Assembly (NCBI GenBank): GCA_963727415.1
Contig: CAVSGF010000005.1
Span: forward strand, 310,001 to 374,000
Length of the DNA: 64,000 nucleotides
DNA from: DASQPR01 sp963727415
GTDB taxonomy: Bacteria; Actinomycetota; Actinomycetes; Mycobacteriales; Micromonosporaceae
Reading direction: 5' to 3'
Below, one piece after another: positions 23,770-34,041 of the stretch (positions are counted from its first letter, which is position 1; each line of letters begins with the position of its first letter). Below the pieces are notes generated by a model that was given only the letters and a program-made list of their open reading frames with translations, was not told where the DNA came from and ran no database searches. The position numbers were made by a program, and so were the translations under genes.

Positions 23770-25465
23770 ATGACTGCTACCCACACCGATGACGCTGTGG
23801 CTTTTCTGATCGAGAAGCACGCCGACACCATCGCCAGGGCTGACGCCGCGATCGCGGAGCGGGGCTACTGGTCGCACTTCCCGAGTCGCCCAGCCCCAAG
23901 GTGTACGGCGAGACCGCCGCCGCGGACGGCAAGGCCGCCTTCGAGGCGTACCTGGGTGGGCGGTTCCCGCTGGACCAGGCCGGGCACCACCGGCTGGGTG
24001 GCGACCGAGCACTCGCCGTTCGGCGTACCGCTCGGCGTGGAGTACCCGCATGCCGGCGCCGACGCGCTGGTCGCGGCCGCGACGGCGGCCATGCCGGCAT
24101 GGCGCGACGCCGGGCCGGACGCCCGGGCCGCGGTGTGCGTGGAGATCCTCACCCGCATTCACGAGCACGTCTTCGAGCTGGCCAACGCGGTGCAGTTCAC
24201 CACCGGGCAGGCGTTCGTCATGGCGTTCCAGGCCGGCGGCGCACACGCCCTGGACCGGGCGCTTGGAGGCGGTGGCGTACGCGCACGCCGAGATGAAGCG
24301 CCACCCGGCGAGTGCCGGCTGGGAGAAGCCGGCCGGCAAGGGCGAGCCGCTGCGGATGAGCAAGACGTTCCACGTCGTGCCGCGCGGCATCGGCCTGGTG
24401 ATCGGCTGCAACACGTTCCCGACGTGGAACTCGTACCCGGGCTTGTTCGCCTCCTGGCCACCGGCAACGCGGTGATCGTCAAGCCGCACCCGCTGGCGGT
24501 GCTGCCGCTGGCCATCACCGTGCAGTACGCCCGCGAGGTGCTGGCCGAAGCCGGGTTCGACGCCGAATCTGGTGCAGCTCGCCCCGAGGAGCCAGGGCGA
24601 GAAGATCGCCTCGACCCTGGCGGTCCGCGCCGGAGGTCAAGATCGTCGACTTCACCGGATCCACCGCAGTACGGCGACTGGCTGGAGCGCAACGCCCGCC
24701 AGGCCTCGGTCTACACCGAGAAGGCCGGCGTCAACACCATCGTGATCGACTCCACCGACGACTTCGCCGGCATGTGCCGCAACATCGCCTTCTCGCTGAC
24801 CCTGTACAGCGGCCAGATGTGCACCACGCCGCAGAACATCCTGGTGCCCCGCGACGGCATCGAGACCGAGTCGGGTCACCAGAGCTTCGACGAGGTGGCC
24901 GGCCGGGATCGCCGGCGCGGTCGACGAAGCTGACCGGCGACGACGCCCGCGCCGTCGAGCTGACCGGCGCCATCGTGAACGAGGGCGTGGTGGCGCGGAT
25001 CGAGGCGGCGCGCTCGCACGGTGAGCGTGCTGCTGGATTCGCGCGAGGTGGCGCACCCGGCGTACCCGGACGCGGTGGTCCGAACGCCGATGCTGCTCAA
25101 GCTGGACGCGGCCAACGAGGGGACGTACGACAGCGAGTGGTTCGGGCCGATCTCGTTCGTCGTGGCGACCGACTCGACCGCGCAGAGCCTGGAGATCTTC
25201 CGCCGGATCGTCGGCGAGAAGGGCGCGCTGACCGCGGCGGTCTACTCCACCGACGAGGCGGTGCTGGACGCCATGGAGGACGCCGCGCTCGACGTCGGCG
25301 TGCACCTGTCGTGCAACCTGACCGGCGGCGTGTTCGTCAACCAGTCGGCCGCGTTCTCCGACTTCCACGCGCAGCGGCGCCAACGCGGCGGCCAACTCGG
25401 CACTCACCGACGGGGCGTACGTCGCGAACCGGTTCCGGATCGTGCAGTCCCGGCGTCACGTATAG
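23770..25465 (+). pseudogene. paaN: Phenylacetic acid degradation aldehyde dehydrogenase PaaN, frame-disrupted
   Basis: Across frames this reads as a PaaN protein of about 560 residues, in the aldehyde dehydrogenase superfamily. Recognisable parts are the N-terminal Gly-Tyr-Trp-Ser-His-Phe-Pro, the Val-Ile-Gly-Cys-Asn-Thr-Phe-Pro-Thr-Trp-Asn core, the Asn-Ala-Val-Ile-Val-Lys-Pro-His-Pro cofactor site, Asp-Phe-Thr-Gly-Ser and the catalytic Gly-Gln-Met-Cys-Thr-Thr-Pro-Gln. The family acts in phenylacetate or related aromatic breakdown. At least ten single-base indels interrupt it (near 23886, 23985, 24264, 24450, 24568, 24590, 24625, 24664, 24902, 24935, 25020, 25370). No other paa genes are visible here. 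Confidence 0.8.
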
Positions 25466-25487
25466 GTGGGCAGCGCTGACTCGACCT

Positions 25488-25516
25488 GGAAAGGCCCGCC
25501 TCAGGCGGGCCTTTCC
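25488..25516. terminator. Bidirectional terminator between paaN and a convergent acetyltransferase
   Basis: GGAAAGGCCCGCC (25488-25500) pairs perfectly with GGCGGGCCTTTCC (25504-25516) around a three-base loop. The loop TCA is also the stop codon of the minus-strand acetyltransferase. T-containing tails on both strands fit a shared terminator. Confidence 0.75.
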
Positions 25517-26005
25517 AGTACCTGCTCCCGCATGGTCGGCACGGTCGGGTGCGGTACCGGGTCGCCGCACGGCCGAGAACCCCAGCTTCCGGTACGCCCG
25601 GAAGGCGCGCGCGTTGGACGTGACCACTTCCAGCTCGAGCATCGGCCGACCGCAGTCACGGGACCAGACGGCGACCGCGTCGACGAGATCCTCAAGGACA
25701 CCGCGGCCGCGGTGGGACGGCGTGACGTAGACGGCGTACAGCATGGTGCGGTCCGGCTCGGTCGGGTGCGCCGCGCCGAAGGCCTGACCCACCAGAACGT
25801 CGCCTGCATCCGCGACGAACATCGCGTTTCGGATTCCACTGGCCGCCCGTCCGACGAGGTCCGCGTAATCGGCATGCGGCCGCTCGGCGGCCTCGGCGAG
25901 GGTAGTGATGTACGCCAATGGAGCATCGGCCAGCATCTCCAGGCGAAGGGCCCGTGCCCGGCCGGCGTCGGCCGGTCGAACGCGGTGTACCGAAACCGAG
26001 GTCAT
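25501..26005 (-). CDS. GNAT-family N-acetyltransferase (one apparent frameshift)
   Basis: The joined product of about 167 residues has the GNAT core. Tyr-Ala-Val-Tyr-Val-Thr-Pro-Ser-His-Arg-Gly-Arg-Gly is the acetyl-CoA loop, and Leu-Glu-Val-Val-x2-Asn-Ala-Arg-Ala-Phe-x-Ala-Tyr-Arg-Lys-Leu-Gly-Phe is the C-terminal motif. One extra C near 25560 shifts the end: uncorrected, the frame runs on to 25337 with unrelated sequence. Corrected, it ends Met-Arg-Glu-Gln-Val-Leu-Glu-Arg-Pro-Ala at 25501, inside the shared terminator. The substrate is unknown. Confidence 0.75.
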
Positions 26006-26148
26006 CTGTCCAGTTTGCAGGGCTGCGCAATCGATTTGACCGTGTTAATTTGCGGCATGGCCGCGAGTCGTGCGGTCATGCGTAGTCCGGTTCGTCGATG
26101 GATTAGATCGCGGATCCGGGGCCCGGCGCCCCAGAAGGAAGTGCAGCG

Positions 26149-26352
26149 GTGGTTCAAGGCACGGTCAAGTGGTTCAACAGTGAGAAGGGCTACGGCTTCA
26201 TCGCCGTGGACGGTGGCGAAGACGTTTTCGTCCACTTCTCGGCCATCAACATGGACGGGTACAAGACGCTCAGCGATGGACAGCGAGTCGAATTCGAGAT
26301 CGCCACGGGACAGAAGGGCCCGCAGGCCGAGGGTGTGCGCGTCGTCGGCTGA
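26149..26352 (+). CDS. Cold-shock domain protein (CspA type)
   Basis: The 67-residue product is a single cold-shock domain with both RNA-binding motifs, Lys-Gly-Tyr-Gly-Phe-Ile (RNP1) and Val-Phe-Val-His-Phe (RNP2). It begins Gly-Thr-Val-Lys-Trp-Phe-Asn. Such proteins bind single-stranded RNA and DNA and loosen mRNA structure. GTG 26149 follows an AGAAGGAAG purine stretch. It is a single gene. Confidence 0.95.
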   Translation: MVQGTVKWFNSEKGYGFIAVDGGEDVFVHFSAINMDGYKTLSDGQRVEFEIATGQKGPQAEGVRVVG

Positions 26353-26684
26353 CATTCGCACACCGGTCTGCGCGGACTGGGTGCCGGCATCCGCTTCCGA
26401 GGAGTTCTGGTGAGCGATCCGCGAATACCGCACGGCTTCCCGGCCGAGCCGCCGGGCTTCCCGGTCCCACTTTCTTGACCGGGGCCGGTCGTTCCGGCCG
26501 GCCGGTCCGGACGTTGCCGGAACCCCAAACCACTCCAAGCTACTCGACCGGCCGTGCCACCTCAGCCCGGTCGCGAAGCCGGTCCTCCCGGCGCCGGGTG
26601 AGCTGCGCCGGGCCAGTCATGATCACCACGATCCACCGTGGGGAGTGATCCGGCGCACCGGACGGTGTGGCTATTCCGGAGGCG
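26353..26684. other. Gap between the cold-shock gene and the groL operators
   Basis: This 332-base stretch holds no recognised gene. A 22-codon frame starts at GTG 26410 behind GAGGAG and ends at TGA 26476-26478; its product is proline-rich and unrecognised. Overlapping CCGG-rich inverted repeats at about 26477-26520 could terminate the cold-shock transcript. The rest, up to the first CIRCE element, shows no clear feature. Confidence 0.4.
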
Positions 26685-26711
26685 CTTGCACTCGACTACG
26701 TCGAGTGCTAA
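26685..26711. promoter_or_regulatory. CIRCE operator 1 (HrcA site)
   Basis: CTTGCACTC-N9-GAGTGCTAA matches the CIRCE consensus TTAGCACTC-N9-GAGTGCTAA at all but two left-arm bases. HrcA binds it to repress chaperonin genes until heat shock. It lies about 205 bases before the groL start. Confidence 0.93.
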
Positions 26712-26719
26712 ACAAGACA

Positions 26720-26746
26720 TTGGCACTCGCGGTATGTGAGTGCCAA
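26720..26746. promoter_or_regulatory. CIRCE operator 2 (HrcA site)
   Basis: TTGGCACTC-N9-GAGTGCCAA is a perfect 9-9-9 inverted repeat and a CIRCE variant, eight bases after the first. The close pair suggests cooperative HrcA repression of groL. Confidence 0.93.
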
Positions 26747-26916
26747 AGGTCGGGGTCCGGTGTGGCTTCGTGATCGACGGTCGAGGAGGCCGGCGATCGT
26801 GGGGCCGGTCGTCGCGGGCTTGGTCCGGTCCGGCCACCTACCAGTGCGTAAGCATGCGGATCGCGCCACCGGAAACCGGTGGTCGCACCGCGCAGTGTCC
26901 AGGAGGACAACGCCGA

Positions 26917-28536
<1,620 letters not shown>

Positions 28537-28574
28537 TCTCGGGCAACCGGGTCAAGTCCAGAGTTTCAAACGCC

Positions 28575-28604
28575 GCGGGCGGGTCGATCAGTCGACCCGC
28601 CCGC
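28575..28604 (+). terminator. Strong hairpin after groL
   Basis: GCGGGCGGGTCGA (28575-28587) pairs perfectly with TCGACCCGCCCGC (28592-28604) around a four-base loop, 38 bases after the stop. A loose T-containing tail (GTGTTTATT) follows. It is probably the groL terminator. Confidence 0.7.
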
Positions 28605-28674
28605 GCCGGTGTTTATTGGTACCCAGGACCGTGCCCTGATGGGATATGGTTCGTTCAGCCGAGCCCGGCGCCCG

Positions 28675-28738
28675 GACGCGGACCGAGGTTGACGCGGACC
28701 CAGGTTGACGCGGACCCAGGTTGACGCGGACCCAGGTT
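28675..28738. repeat. Four tandem copies of a 16-bp unit upstream of rsgA
   Basis: The unit gacgcggacccaggtt is repeated head to tail at 28675, 28691, 28707 and 28723; the first copy has one mismatch. The array ends 29 bases before a possible leader peptide and lies in the rsgA promoter or leader region. Its copy number is likely variable between strains. Confidence 0.9.
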
Positions 28739-28766
28739 GAGGACGCGAGTAGAGGAGGTGGACAGG

Positions 28767-28826
28767 ATGACGATTGTCGCTGTCACTGGCCTGCCCTCTG
28801 TCCTGTCCTCTCGGGTGCCCGTCTGA
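28767..28826 (+). CDS. Possible 19-residue leader peptide upstream of rsgA
   Basis: An ATG with a very strong ribosome site (GAGGAGG at 28752-28758) opens a 19-codon frame rich in Val, Leu and Ser, ending at TGA 28824-28826. It stops 37 bases before the rsgA GTG, which has a weaker ribosome site (GAAGGG). The layout resembles a translated leader or coupling peptide, but there is no run of regulatory codons and I know of no homologue. Confidence 0.4.
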   Translation: MTIVAVTGLPSVLSSRVPV

Positions 28827-28863
28827 ACCCACGCGCGCACCCGAATTCTCGAAGGGTGCCATC

Positions 28864-29847
28864 GTGGCAAACTCCAACTCGGAAATCTCTACAGCGCGCG
28901 TTACGCGCGTCGATCGCGGAGCCTGCTTCGTCCTGACCGACGGCGGCGAGGTTCGATACCAGTTCAGCGGCGCTCTCAAGCGCGCCGCGCACGACGATCC
29001 GGTCGCGCTGCCATGCGTGGGCGACTGGGTCCGGATCGACACCGAGGTTCGCTCGGTCGAGCCGCGCCGGACCGCGATCGTGCGTGCCGGCGTCTCGCCC
29101 GGCGTCTCCACGGGCCAGGTCCTCGCCGCCAACGTGGACATCGTCTACATAGCTGAACCGGCCGTACCAGAGGTGGATCTCGGCCGGATCGAGCGGTTGC
29201 TGGCGCTGGCGTGGGAGAGCGGTGCTCAACCCACCATCGTGATCACCAAGGCGGACCTCGCACCCGTGGATCTGGCCGTGATCGAGGCGGTCGCCCCGGG
29301 CGCGCCGGTTCGGTCCATCTCGTCGGTGACCGGCGCCGGCCTGGACGCGGTTCGGCTTCAAGCCGGCGAGACAGCCGTGATCCTGGGCCGGTCCGGCGCC
29401 GGGAAGTCCACGTTGGCCAACGCGTTGGCCGGCGCGGACGTCATGGCGACCAATGCAATCCGAGATGTCGATGGCCGGGGCCGGCACACCACCGTGCACC
29501 GTGAGCTGATCGTCCTCCCGGGCGGCGGGATGATCATTGATACGCCCGGGCTGCGCAGCATCGGCCTGTACGAGGCCGATGACGGCCTGGCGCGGGTGTT
29601 CAGCGAGATCGACGTGCTGGCCGAGGACTGCCGGTTCCGCGACTGCGAACACCGGACCGAACCGGGTTGCGCGGTGCTCGAAGCGGTCGCCGGCGGCGCG
29701 CTGCCGCAGCGGCGGCTTGATTCGTGGCGGAAGCTCCAGCGCGAGGCCCGCTGGATCGCCTCGCGCACCGATGCCCGGATCCGGGCAGAGGAAGCTCGCA
29801 AGTGGAGGGCGATCACCAAGTCGGTCAAGGGCCGGGCTCGGCCCTAA
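28864..29847 (+). CDS. rsgA: Ribosome small-subunit-dependent GTPase RsgA
   Basis: The 327-residue product has the circularly permuted GTPase order that marks RsgA. An OB-like RNA-binding part lies at residues 1-75. The G4 motif Ile-Thr-Lys-Ala-Asp comes before the P-loop Gly-Arg-Ser-Gly-Ala-Gly-Lys-Ser-Thr (about 180), then G3 Asp-Thr-Pro-Gly. A C-terminal zinc site (Cys-Arg-Phe-Arg-Asp-Cys-Glu-His, then Cys) follows. RsgA checks late 30S subunit maturation. The GTG start follows GAAGGG; upstream sequence in the same frame looks non-coding. Confidence 0.92.
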   Translation: MANSNSEISTARVTRVDRGACFVLTDGGEVRYQFSGALKRAAHDDPVALPCVGDWVRIDTEVRSVEPRRTAIVRAGVSPGVSTGQVLAANVDIVYIAEPAVPEVDLGRIERLLALAWESGAQPTIVITKADLAPVDLAVIEAVAPGAPVRSISSVTGAGLDAVRLQAGETAVILGRSGAGKSTLANALAGADVMATNAIRDVDGRGRHTTVHRELIVLPGGGMIIDTPGLRSIGLYEADDGLARVFSEIDVLAEDCRFRDCEHRTEPGCAVLEAVAGGALPQRRLDSWRKLQREARWIASRTDARIRAEEARKWRAITKSVKGRARP

Positions 29848-29864
29848 GTGGCTATTCCGGAACT

Positions 29865-29897
29865 TTCGGCAGCGGCGCACGCGACGCCGCTGCCGAA
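29865..29897 (+). terminator. Hairpin after rsgA
   Basis: TTCGGCAGCGGCG (29865-29877) pairs perfectly with CGCCGCTGCCGAA (29885-29897) over a seven-base loop, 17 bases after the rsgA stop. No T-run follows. It is a likely transcription end or mRNA 3' stabiliser. The remainder of the gap to 30099 shows only a presumed promoter. Confidence 0.6.
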
Positions 29898-30099
29898 GCT
29901 CTGGAACAGCCCCTGGCCACTGCTCGGATCATCCCTGAATCCCGGCTCGATCGAACCGGATTGTCTGGACGAGGGGCCCTATGCGCGTGGTAGCGTGCGC
30001 GCGCCGCAGGCCGGGCACGGGCACTGCCCACACTCGGAAGGCTCGCGTGTCACCCCCCGAAACGCACCTGCGGCGCCCCTCAACAGTAGGAGAGCTGAA

Positions 30100-30450
30100 A
30101 TGGCGGAAGAACTGGTCGAGCACGCCCGAGCCGGTGAGCGTGCGGCTGAGGCGGCGGCCGGGCCGGCTGTCACCGGCTGGGCGGGGGCCAAGGCCCCGGC
30201 CACGTCGGGGGACAAGTGGTGGCAGTCGATGCTGTTCGCGGTCGTTCTCCTCGGAGGCGGTGTCTGGCTGTTCAAGGTCTTCAACGACCTCGAGCAGAAA
30301 GGCGGCCAAATCCGGATGAACGTGGTCATCATTGCCATCTACAAGGTGCTCGGTAAGTGGGGCGTGCTGGGCGTGATGCTGCTCGGTGGGATCGTCGCCC
30401 TGATCATCGGGATCCGGCAGTTGGTCGCCAGCCGGGCGCGGCAGGGCTGA
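30100..30450 (+). CDS. Small membrane protein, function unknown
   Basis: The 116-residue product has an Ala-Glu-rich N-terminal half and two hydrophobic helices near residues 43-60 and 87-108. They are separated by a Lys-Gly-Gly-Gln-Ile-Arg loop, and the tail is basic. I do not recognise the family. The ATG follows TAGGAGAG, a good ribosome site. It lies 41 bases before a dipeptidase gene and may share its transcript. Confidence 0.6.
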   Translation: MAEELVEHARAGERAAEAAAGPAVTGWAGAKAPATSGDKWWQSMLFAVVLLGGGVWLFKVFNDLEQKGGQIRMNVVIIAIYKVLGKWGVLGVMLLGGIVALIIGIRQLVASRARQG

Positions 30451-30491
30451 GGGCCGGTCGGGCCGCAACACACCTGGTACCGTCCGCATCC

Positions 30492-31628
30492 ATGAGCGCG
30501 ACGAACGGTATCGACGGGCGCATCCGCCGGATTCTGGCGGATGCGCCCGTTATCGATGGGCACAACGACCTGCCGTGGGCGATGCGAGGCAAGGTTCGCT
30601 ACGACCTGGACGCCATCGACCTCGCCGCCGACCAATCGGCCACCGGGCTGCATACGGATCTCGCTCGGATGCTGGCCGGCGGCATTGGCGCCCAGTTCTG
30701 GTCGGTGTTCGTCTCGACGGACACGTCCGAGGAGGACGCCGCGGTCGCCACGCTTGAGCAGATCGACTTCGTCCACCGGCTGGTGTCCCGCTTCGACGAC
30801 CGGCTCATGCTGGCGCGTACCGCCGACGACGTGCGGCGCGCCCGGCAGACCGGCCGGATCGCCTCCCTGATCGGCATCGAAGGCGGGCACTCGATCGCGT
30901 CATCGCTCGCCGTGCTACGCATGATGTACCGGCTCGGAGGCCGGTACCTGACGCTGACACACATCAAGAACACCGCCTGGGCGGACAGCGCCACCGACGA
31001 GGTCGGTGTGGGCGGGCTGAGCGACTTCGGCAGGGATGTGGTCCGCGAGTGCAACCGGCTCGGAATCATGGTCGACCTGTCGCATGTCGCGCCGTCGACA
31101 ATGCACGCCGCGCTCGACGTGTCCACCAAACCGGCGTTCTTCTCCCACTCCAACGCGCTGGCCCTCTGCGGGCACCCGCGTAATGTGCCTGACGACGTAC
31201 TGGCCCGGGTGCGGGACACCGGCGGGCTGGTGATGGCGACGTTCGTTCCCGGGTTCCTCAACGAGGAGTGCCGGGTCTGGATGGAGGCCATGGTCGAGAT
31301 GGAGACCACCCTGGCCGAGTCCTACCCGGAGGACAGTCCCGACTTTCTCCGGCGCCGGTCGGCGTGGGTCGACGTCAACAAGCGCCCGCCCTGCGGTATC
31401 GGTGACGTCGCGGATCACATCGACTACATCCGCGATGTGGCCGGTATCGACGCCGTTGGCCTGGGCAGCGACTTCGACGGCATCATCGAGACTCCGGACG
31501 GGCTCGGTGACGTGTCGGCGTACCCCCGGCTGCTGGCCGAGCTTGCCAGGCGCGGCTGGCCGGACGCCGACCTGGCCAAGTTGACGTGGGGCAACGCCCT
31601 GCGGATCATCGCCGAAACGCTTGGATAA
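30492..31628 (+). CDS. Membrane dipeptidase family (M19) zinc peptidase
   Basis: The 378-residue product has the M19 metal-binding pattern: Asp-Gly-His-Asn-Asp-Leu near residue 21, Ile-Glu-Gly-Gly-His, Leu-Ser-His and Phe-Ser-His-Ser in the middle, and Gly-Ser-Asp-Phe-Asp-Gly near 323. These bind a two-zinc centre that cleaves dipeptides, including D-residue ones in some members. There is no signal peptide, so the enzyme is probably cytoplasmic. The ATG follows closely on a small membrane protein gene. Confidence 0.9.
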   Translation: MSATNGIDGRIRRILADAPVIDGHNDLPWAMRGKVRYDLDAIDLAADQSATGLHTDLARMLAGGIGAQFWSVFVSTDTSEEDAAVATLEQIDFVHRLVSRFDDRLMLARTADDVRRARQTGRIASLIGIEGGHSIASSLAVLRMMYRLGGRYLTLTHIKNTAWADSATDEVGVGGLSDFGRDVVRECNRLGIMVDLSHVAPSTMHAALDVSTKPAFFSHSNALALCGHPRNVPDDVLARVRDTGGLVMATFVPGFLNEECRVWMEAMVEMETTLAESYPEDSPDFLRRRSAWVDVNKRPPCGIGDVADHIDYIRDVAGIDAVGLGSDFDGIIETPDGLGDVSAYPRLLAELARRGWPDADLAKLTWGNALRIIAETLG

Positions 31629-31660
31629 CGCCTGGATGCACCGACTGGGGCCCCCGGCGG

Positions 31661-34012
31661 CTATCGCAGCGGTTGGGAGAACACCGCCGCGTTCGCGTCC
31701 ACCAGGCCGGAGCCGGTCTGGTCGATCGGCCCACAGGTGCCGCTGATGCCGAGCTGATCGGTTCCGGCCACCGCCGGAACCGCGGTGGTGCGCAGCAGGT
31801 CGGCGGTGGCCACGATGTTGCCGCGCAGCTCCGGGTGCTCCGACCAGATCAGAGCGACTACTCCGGCCACGTGCGGCGCCGCCATCGAGGTGCCGTCCAG
31901 GGCGCCGTACGTACCACCGGGCAGTGCGGAGACCACATCCACCCCGGGCGCGACCACGTCCGGCTTGTCCCTTGGGGTGACCGGACCGCGACTGGAGAAG
32001 GTCGCCACCGTACCGGTCTGATCCACCGCACCGACGGTGAACGTGTCCGGGTAGATGGCCGGGGGATCATCGACGGAGCGGCAGCGCGGGCCTTCGTTGC
32101 CGGCCGCGGCGACCACGAAGATCCCGGCCGCGGTCAGCGCGTCCACCGCGGGCTTCAGCGACCGCTGGTCGCAGCCTTCGAGGTAGGGGCAACTCCAGGA
32201 GTTGGTGGCGATGTCGGCGGCGTCGGCCGGCCGGCCGTCGGTGAACGGGTCGCCCCCGTACCGGAACGGCGCCAGCATGAACTGCAGGCAGTTGAGATAG
32301 TCCGCGGGATTGCCGAGATTGCGGGGCAGGTTGACGCAGGCGATCCACTTGGCGCCTGGCGCCACCCCGATGCCGCCCGAGCCGAGCGCCGAGCCGAGCG
32401 TGTGGGTGCCGTGCCCGTTGTAGTCGACCGGGACCCGCGAATGGTGCGCCGGGTCGAACCAGGAGTCGCTGCCGCCACGGAACGACCCGGCGAGCGCGGG
32501 ATGGGTTCCGTCGACGCCGGTGTCGGAGCTGCCGATCAGGATGCCCTGACCGGTATCGCCCTGGTCCGATACCTGGTCGGCGTGGATCATCGTGATGTTC
32601 CACTGCGGTCCGCGCGGCGCGGGAAGATGGCCGCGTTCGATCGGCGGCTGCCCCGGGATCGGCCGGATCTGTGGGCTGTACAGCACGCGGTCCACGTCGG
32701 ACCGCCGCGACAGCCACCGGCGGGCGACCGGGCCGGCGTCCACCTCGATTCCGTTGACGAGGTAGTACGGCGTGAAGGAGTAGCCCGAGGCACGCAGCTT
32801 GGCGCGCAACGAGGCCTGGGTCCGGTTGGCCGTGTCGACCAGCCGCCGGTAGACCGCGGTGCGGCGCTGCACCAGGTTCCCGATACCAGCGAGCCCGGAC
32901 AGGTCGGCTTGCTGCTTCATCACCACGAACAGGCGCTCACCGAAGAACCCCGGGTGCCCGGCGACCGGATACACCACGGCGGCCGTCGCGACCGCGACGC
33001 CCGCGGCGATCGGGGCGGCGATGCGCGACCACGGCCGGTTGCGGACGGTACGGGGCGGATGCCGGGGCGCCCAGAGCGCGATCACCCCCAGCACGAGGCC
33101 GGTCCCGCCCGCGATCACCGCGGCGATCGCGGCCCAGTAGCCGACGTCGCGCAGGCCGAGCAGCAGGGATGTCTGGTCGGGCTCGACGAACGCCAGCGGC
33201 CCAAGCGCGGCGAGGCTGGTCAGTACCGCCACGGCCGGCCGGACCGGTAGCAAAGCAACGGCCACGAACCCGAGTGGCGGCAGGATCAGCATGGCCGCGA
33301 GCTGGAGCGATGAGCCGCCGGTACCCGCGCCGACTAGCAGGAACGCCACTCCGACGCTAAGGCCGGACAGCAGCCGGCCGATAACCGAGCCGCGAAAAAG
33401 CGATCCCGGGTCGCCGCCGGCGAACTCCGGCACCACCAGCGCGGCGAGCAGCACGCCAACCGCCCCGGCGGCGGCGATCGCCAACCCGGTCTCCACGGCA
33501 CCACCCAGCGCACCGGCCCACAGCCATGGCACCAGTGCCATGGCTCCGGCGGCGGCCGCGTACCACCAGATGTAGTCCGGGCCGAGCGAACCGCGCCTGG
33601 GCCCGCCGGCGTGCCGGTGGCGGCCACCCAGCCAGGCAACGGTCGCGAGCACGGTGGCGGCCACCGTGAGCACGGCCAGGTAGATCTCGTTCTGCATGAC
33701 CGGGACGGCGCGTGCCGACCCCATCACGCCGAGGCACAGCGCCGCGAGCGTCCAGGTGCGCGCGATCACCCGTACCACCGCCGAGCGTGCCAGCAGCGCC
33801 AGCAGCAAACTCGGTGCACCAGCCGCGATCGCGTTGATCCAGACGATCAATGGCCAGCCCCAGGCCGGCATGGCCAGGCCCTGGATCCACAGGTACTGCT
33901 CGATGAACCAGGCCACCAGCGTGATGACCCAGGTGGCTCCGGTCGCCCACACGCCTACCACCGCCGCGAACACGATGTCGATGGTTCGTGGGCGTGTGAA
34001 CTCGGACTCCAT
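31661..34012 (-). CDS. Polytopic membrane protein with a C-terminal subtilisin (S8) domain
   Basis: The 783-residue product has an N-terminal half of about ten hydrophobic helices (residues 12-370). A linker of roughly 100 residues follows that resembles a subtilisin propeptide, then a full S8 protease. The triad is Asp near 497 (Ser-Ser-Asp-Thr-Gly-Val), His near 534 (Gly-His-Gly-Thr-His-Thr) and Ser near 709 (Gly-Thr-Ser-Met-Ala-Ala-Pro-His). An inserted Cys-containing loop and a terminal Cys suggest disulfides outside the cell. Most subtilases have a signal peptide, not a polytopic domain. The ATG is chosen because the first helix follows directly; it is divergent from glpD by 29 bp. Confidence 0.85.
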   Translation of the reverse strand: MESEFTRPRTIDIVFAAVVGVWATGATWVITLVAWFIEQYLWIQGLAMPAWGWPLIVWINAIAAGAPSLLLALLARSAVVRVIARTWTLAALCLGVMGSARAVPVMQNEIYLAVLTVAATVLATVAWLGGRHRHAGGPRRGSLGPDYIWWYAAAAGAMALVPWLWAGALGGAVETGLAIAAAGAVGVLLAALVVPEFAGGDPGSLFRGSVIGRLLSGLSVGVAFLLVGAGTGGSSLQLAAMLILPPLGFVAVALLPVRPAVAVLTSLAALGPLAFVEPDQTSLLLGLRDVGYWAAIAAVIAGGTGLVLGVIALWAPRHPPRTVRNRPWSRIAAPIAAGVAVATAAVVYPVAGHPGFFGERLFVVMKQQADLSGLAGIGNLVQRRTAVYRRLVDTANRTQASLRAKLRASGYSFTPYYLVNGIEVDAGPVARRWLSRRSDVDRVLYSPQIRPIPGQPPIERGHLPAPRGPQWNITMIHADQVSDQGDTGQGILIGSSDTGVDGTHPALAGSFRGGSDSWFDPAHHSRVPVDYNGHGTHTLGSALGSGGIGVAPGAKWIACVNLPRNLGNPADYLNCLQFMLAPFRYGGDPFTDGRPADAADIATNSWSCPYLEGCDQRSLKPAVDALTAAGIFVVAAAGNEGPRCRSVDDPPAIYPDTFTVGAVDQTGTVATFSSRGPVTPRDKPDVVAPGVDVVSALPGGTYGALDGTSMAAPHVAGVVALIWSEHPELRGNIVATADLLRTTAVPAVAGTDQLGISGTCGPIDQTGSGLVDANAAVFSQPLR

Positions 34013-34041
34013 GTGCCACACGCTACGGGTTTGTCGATACC

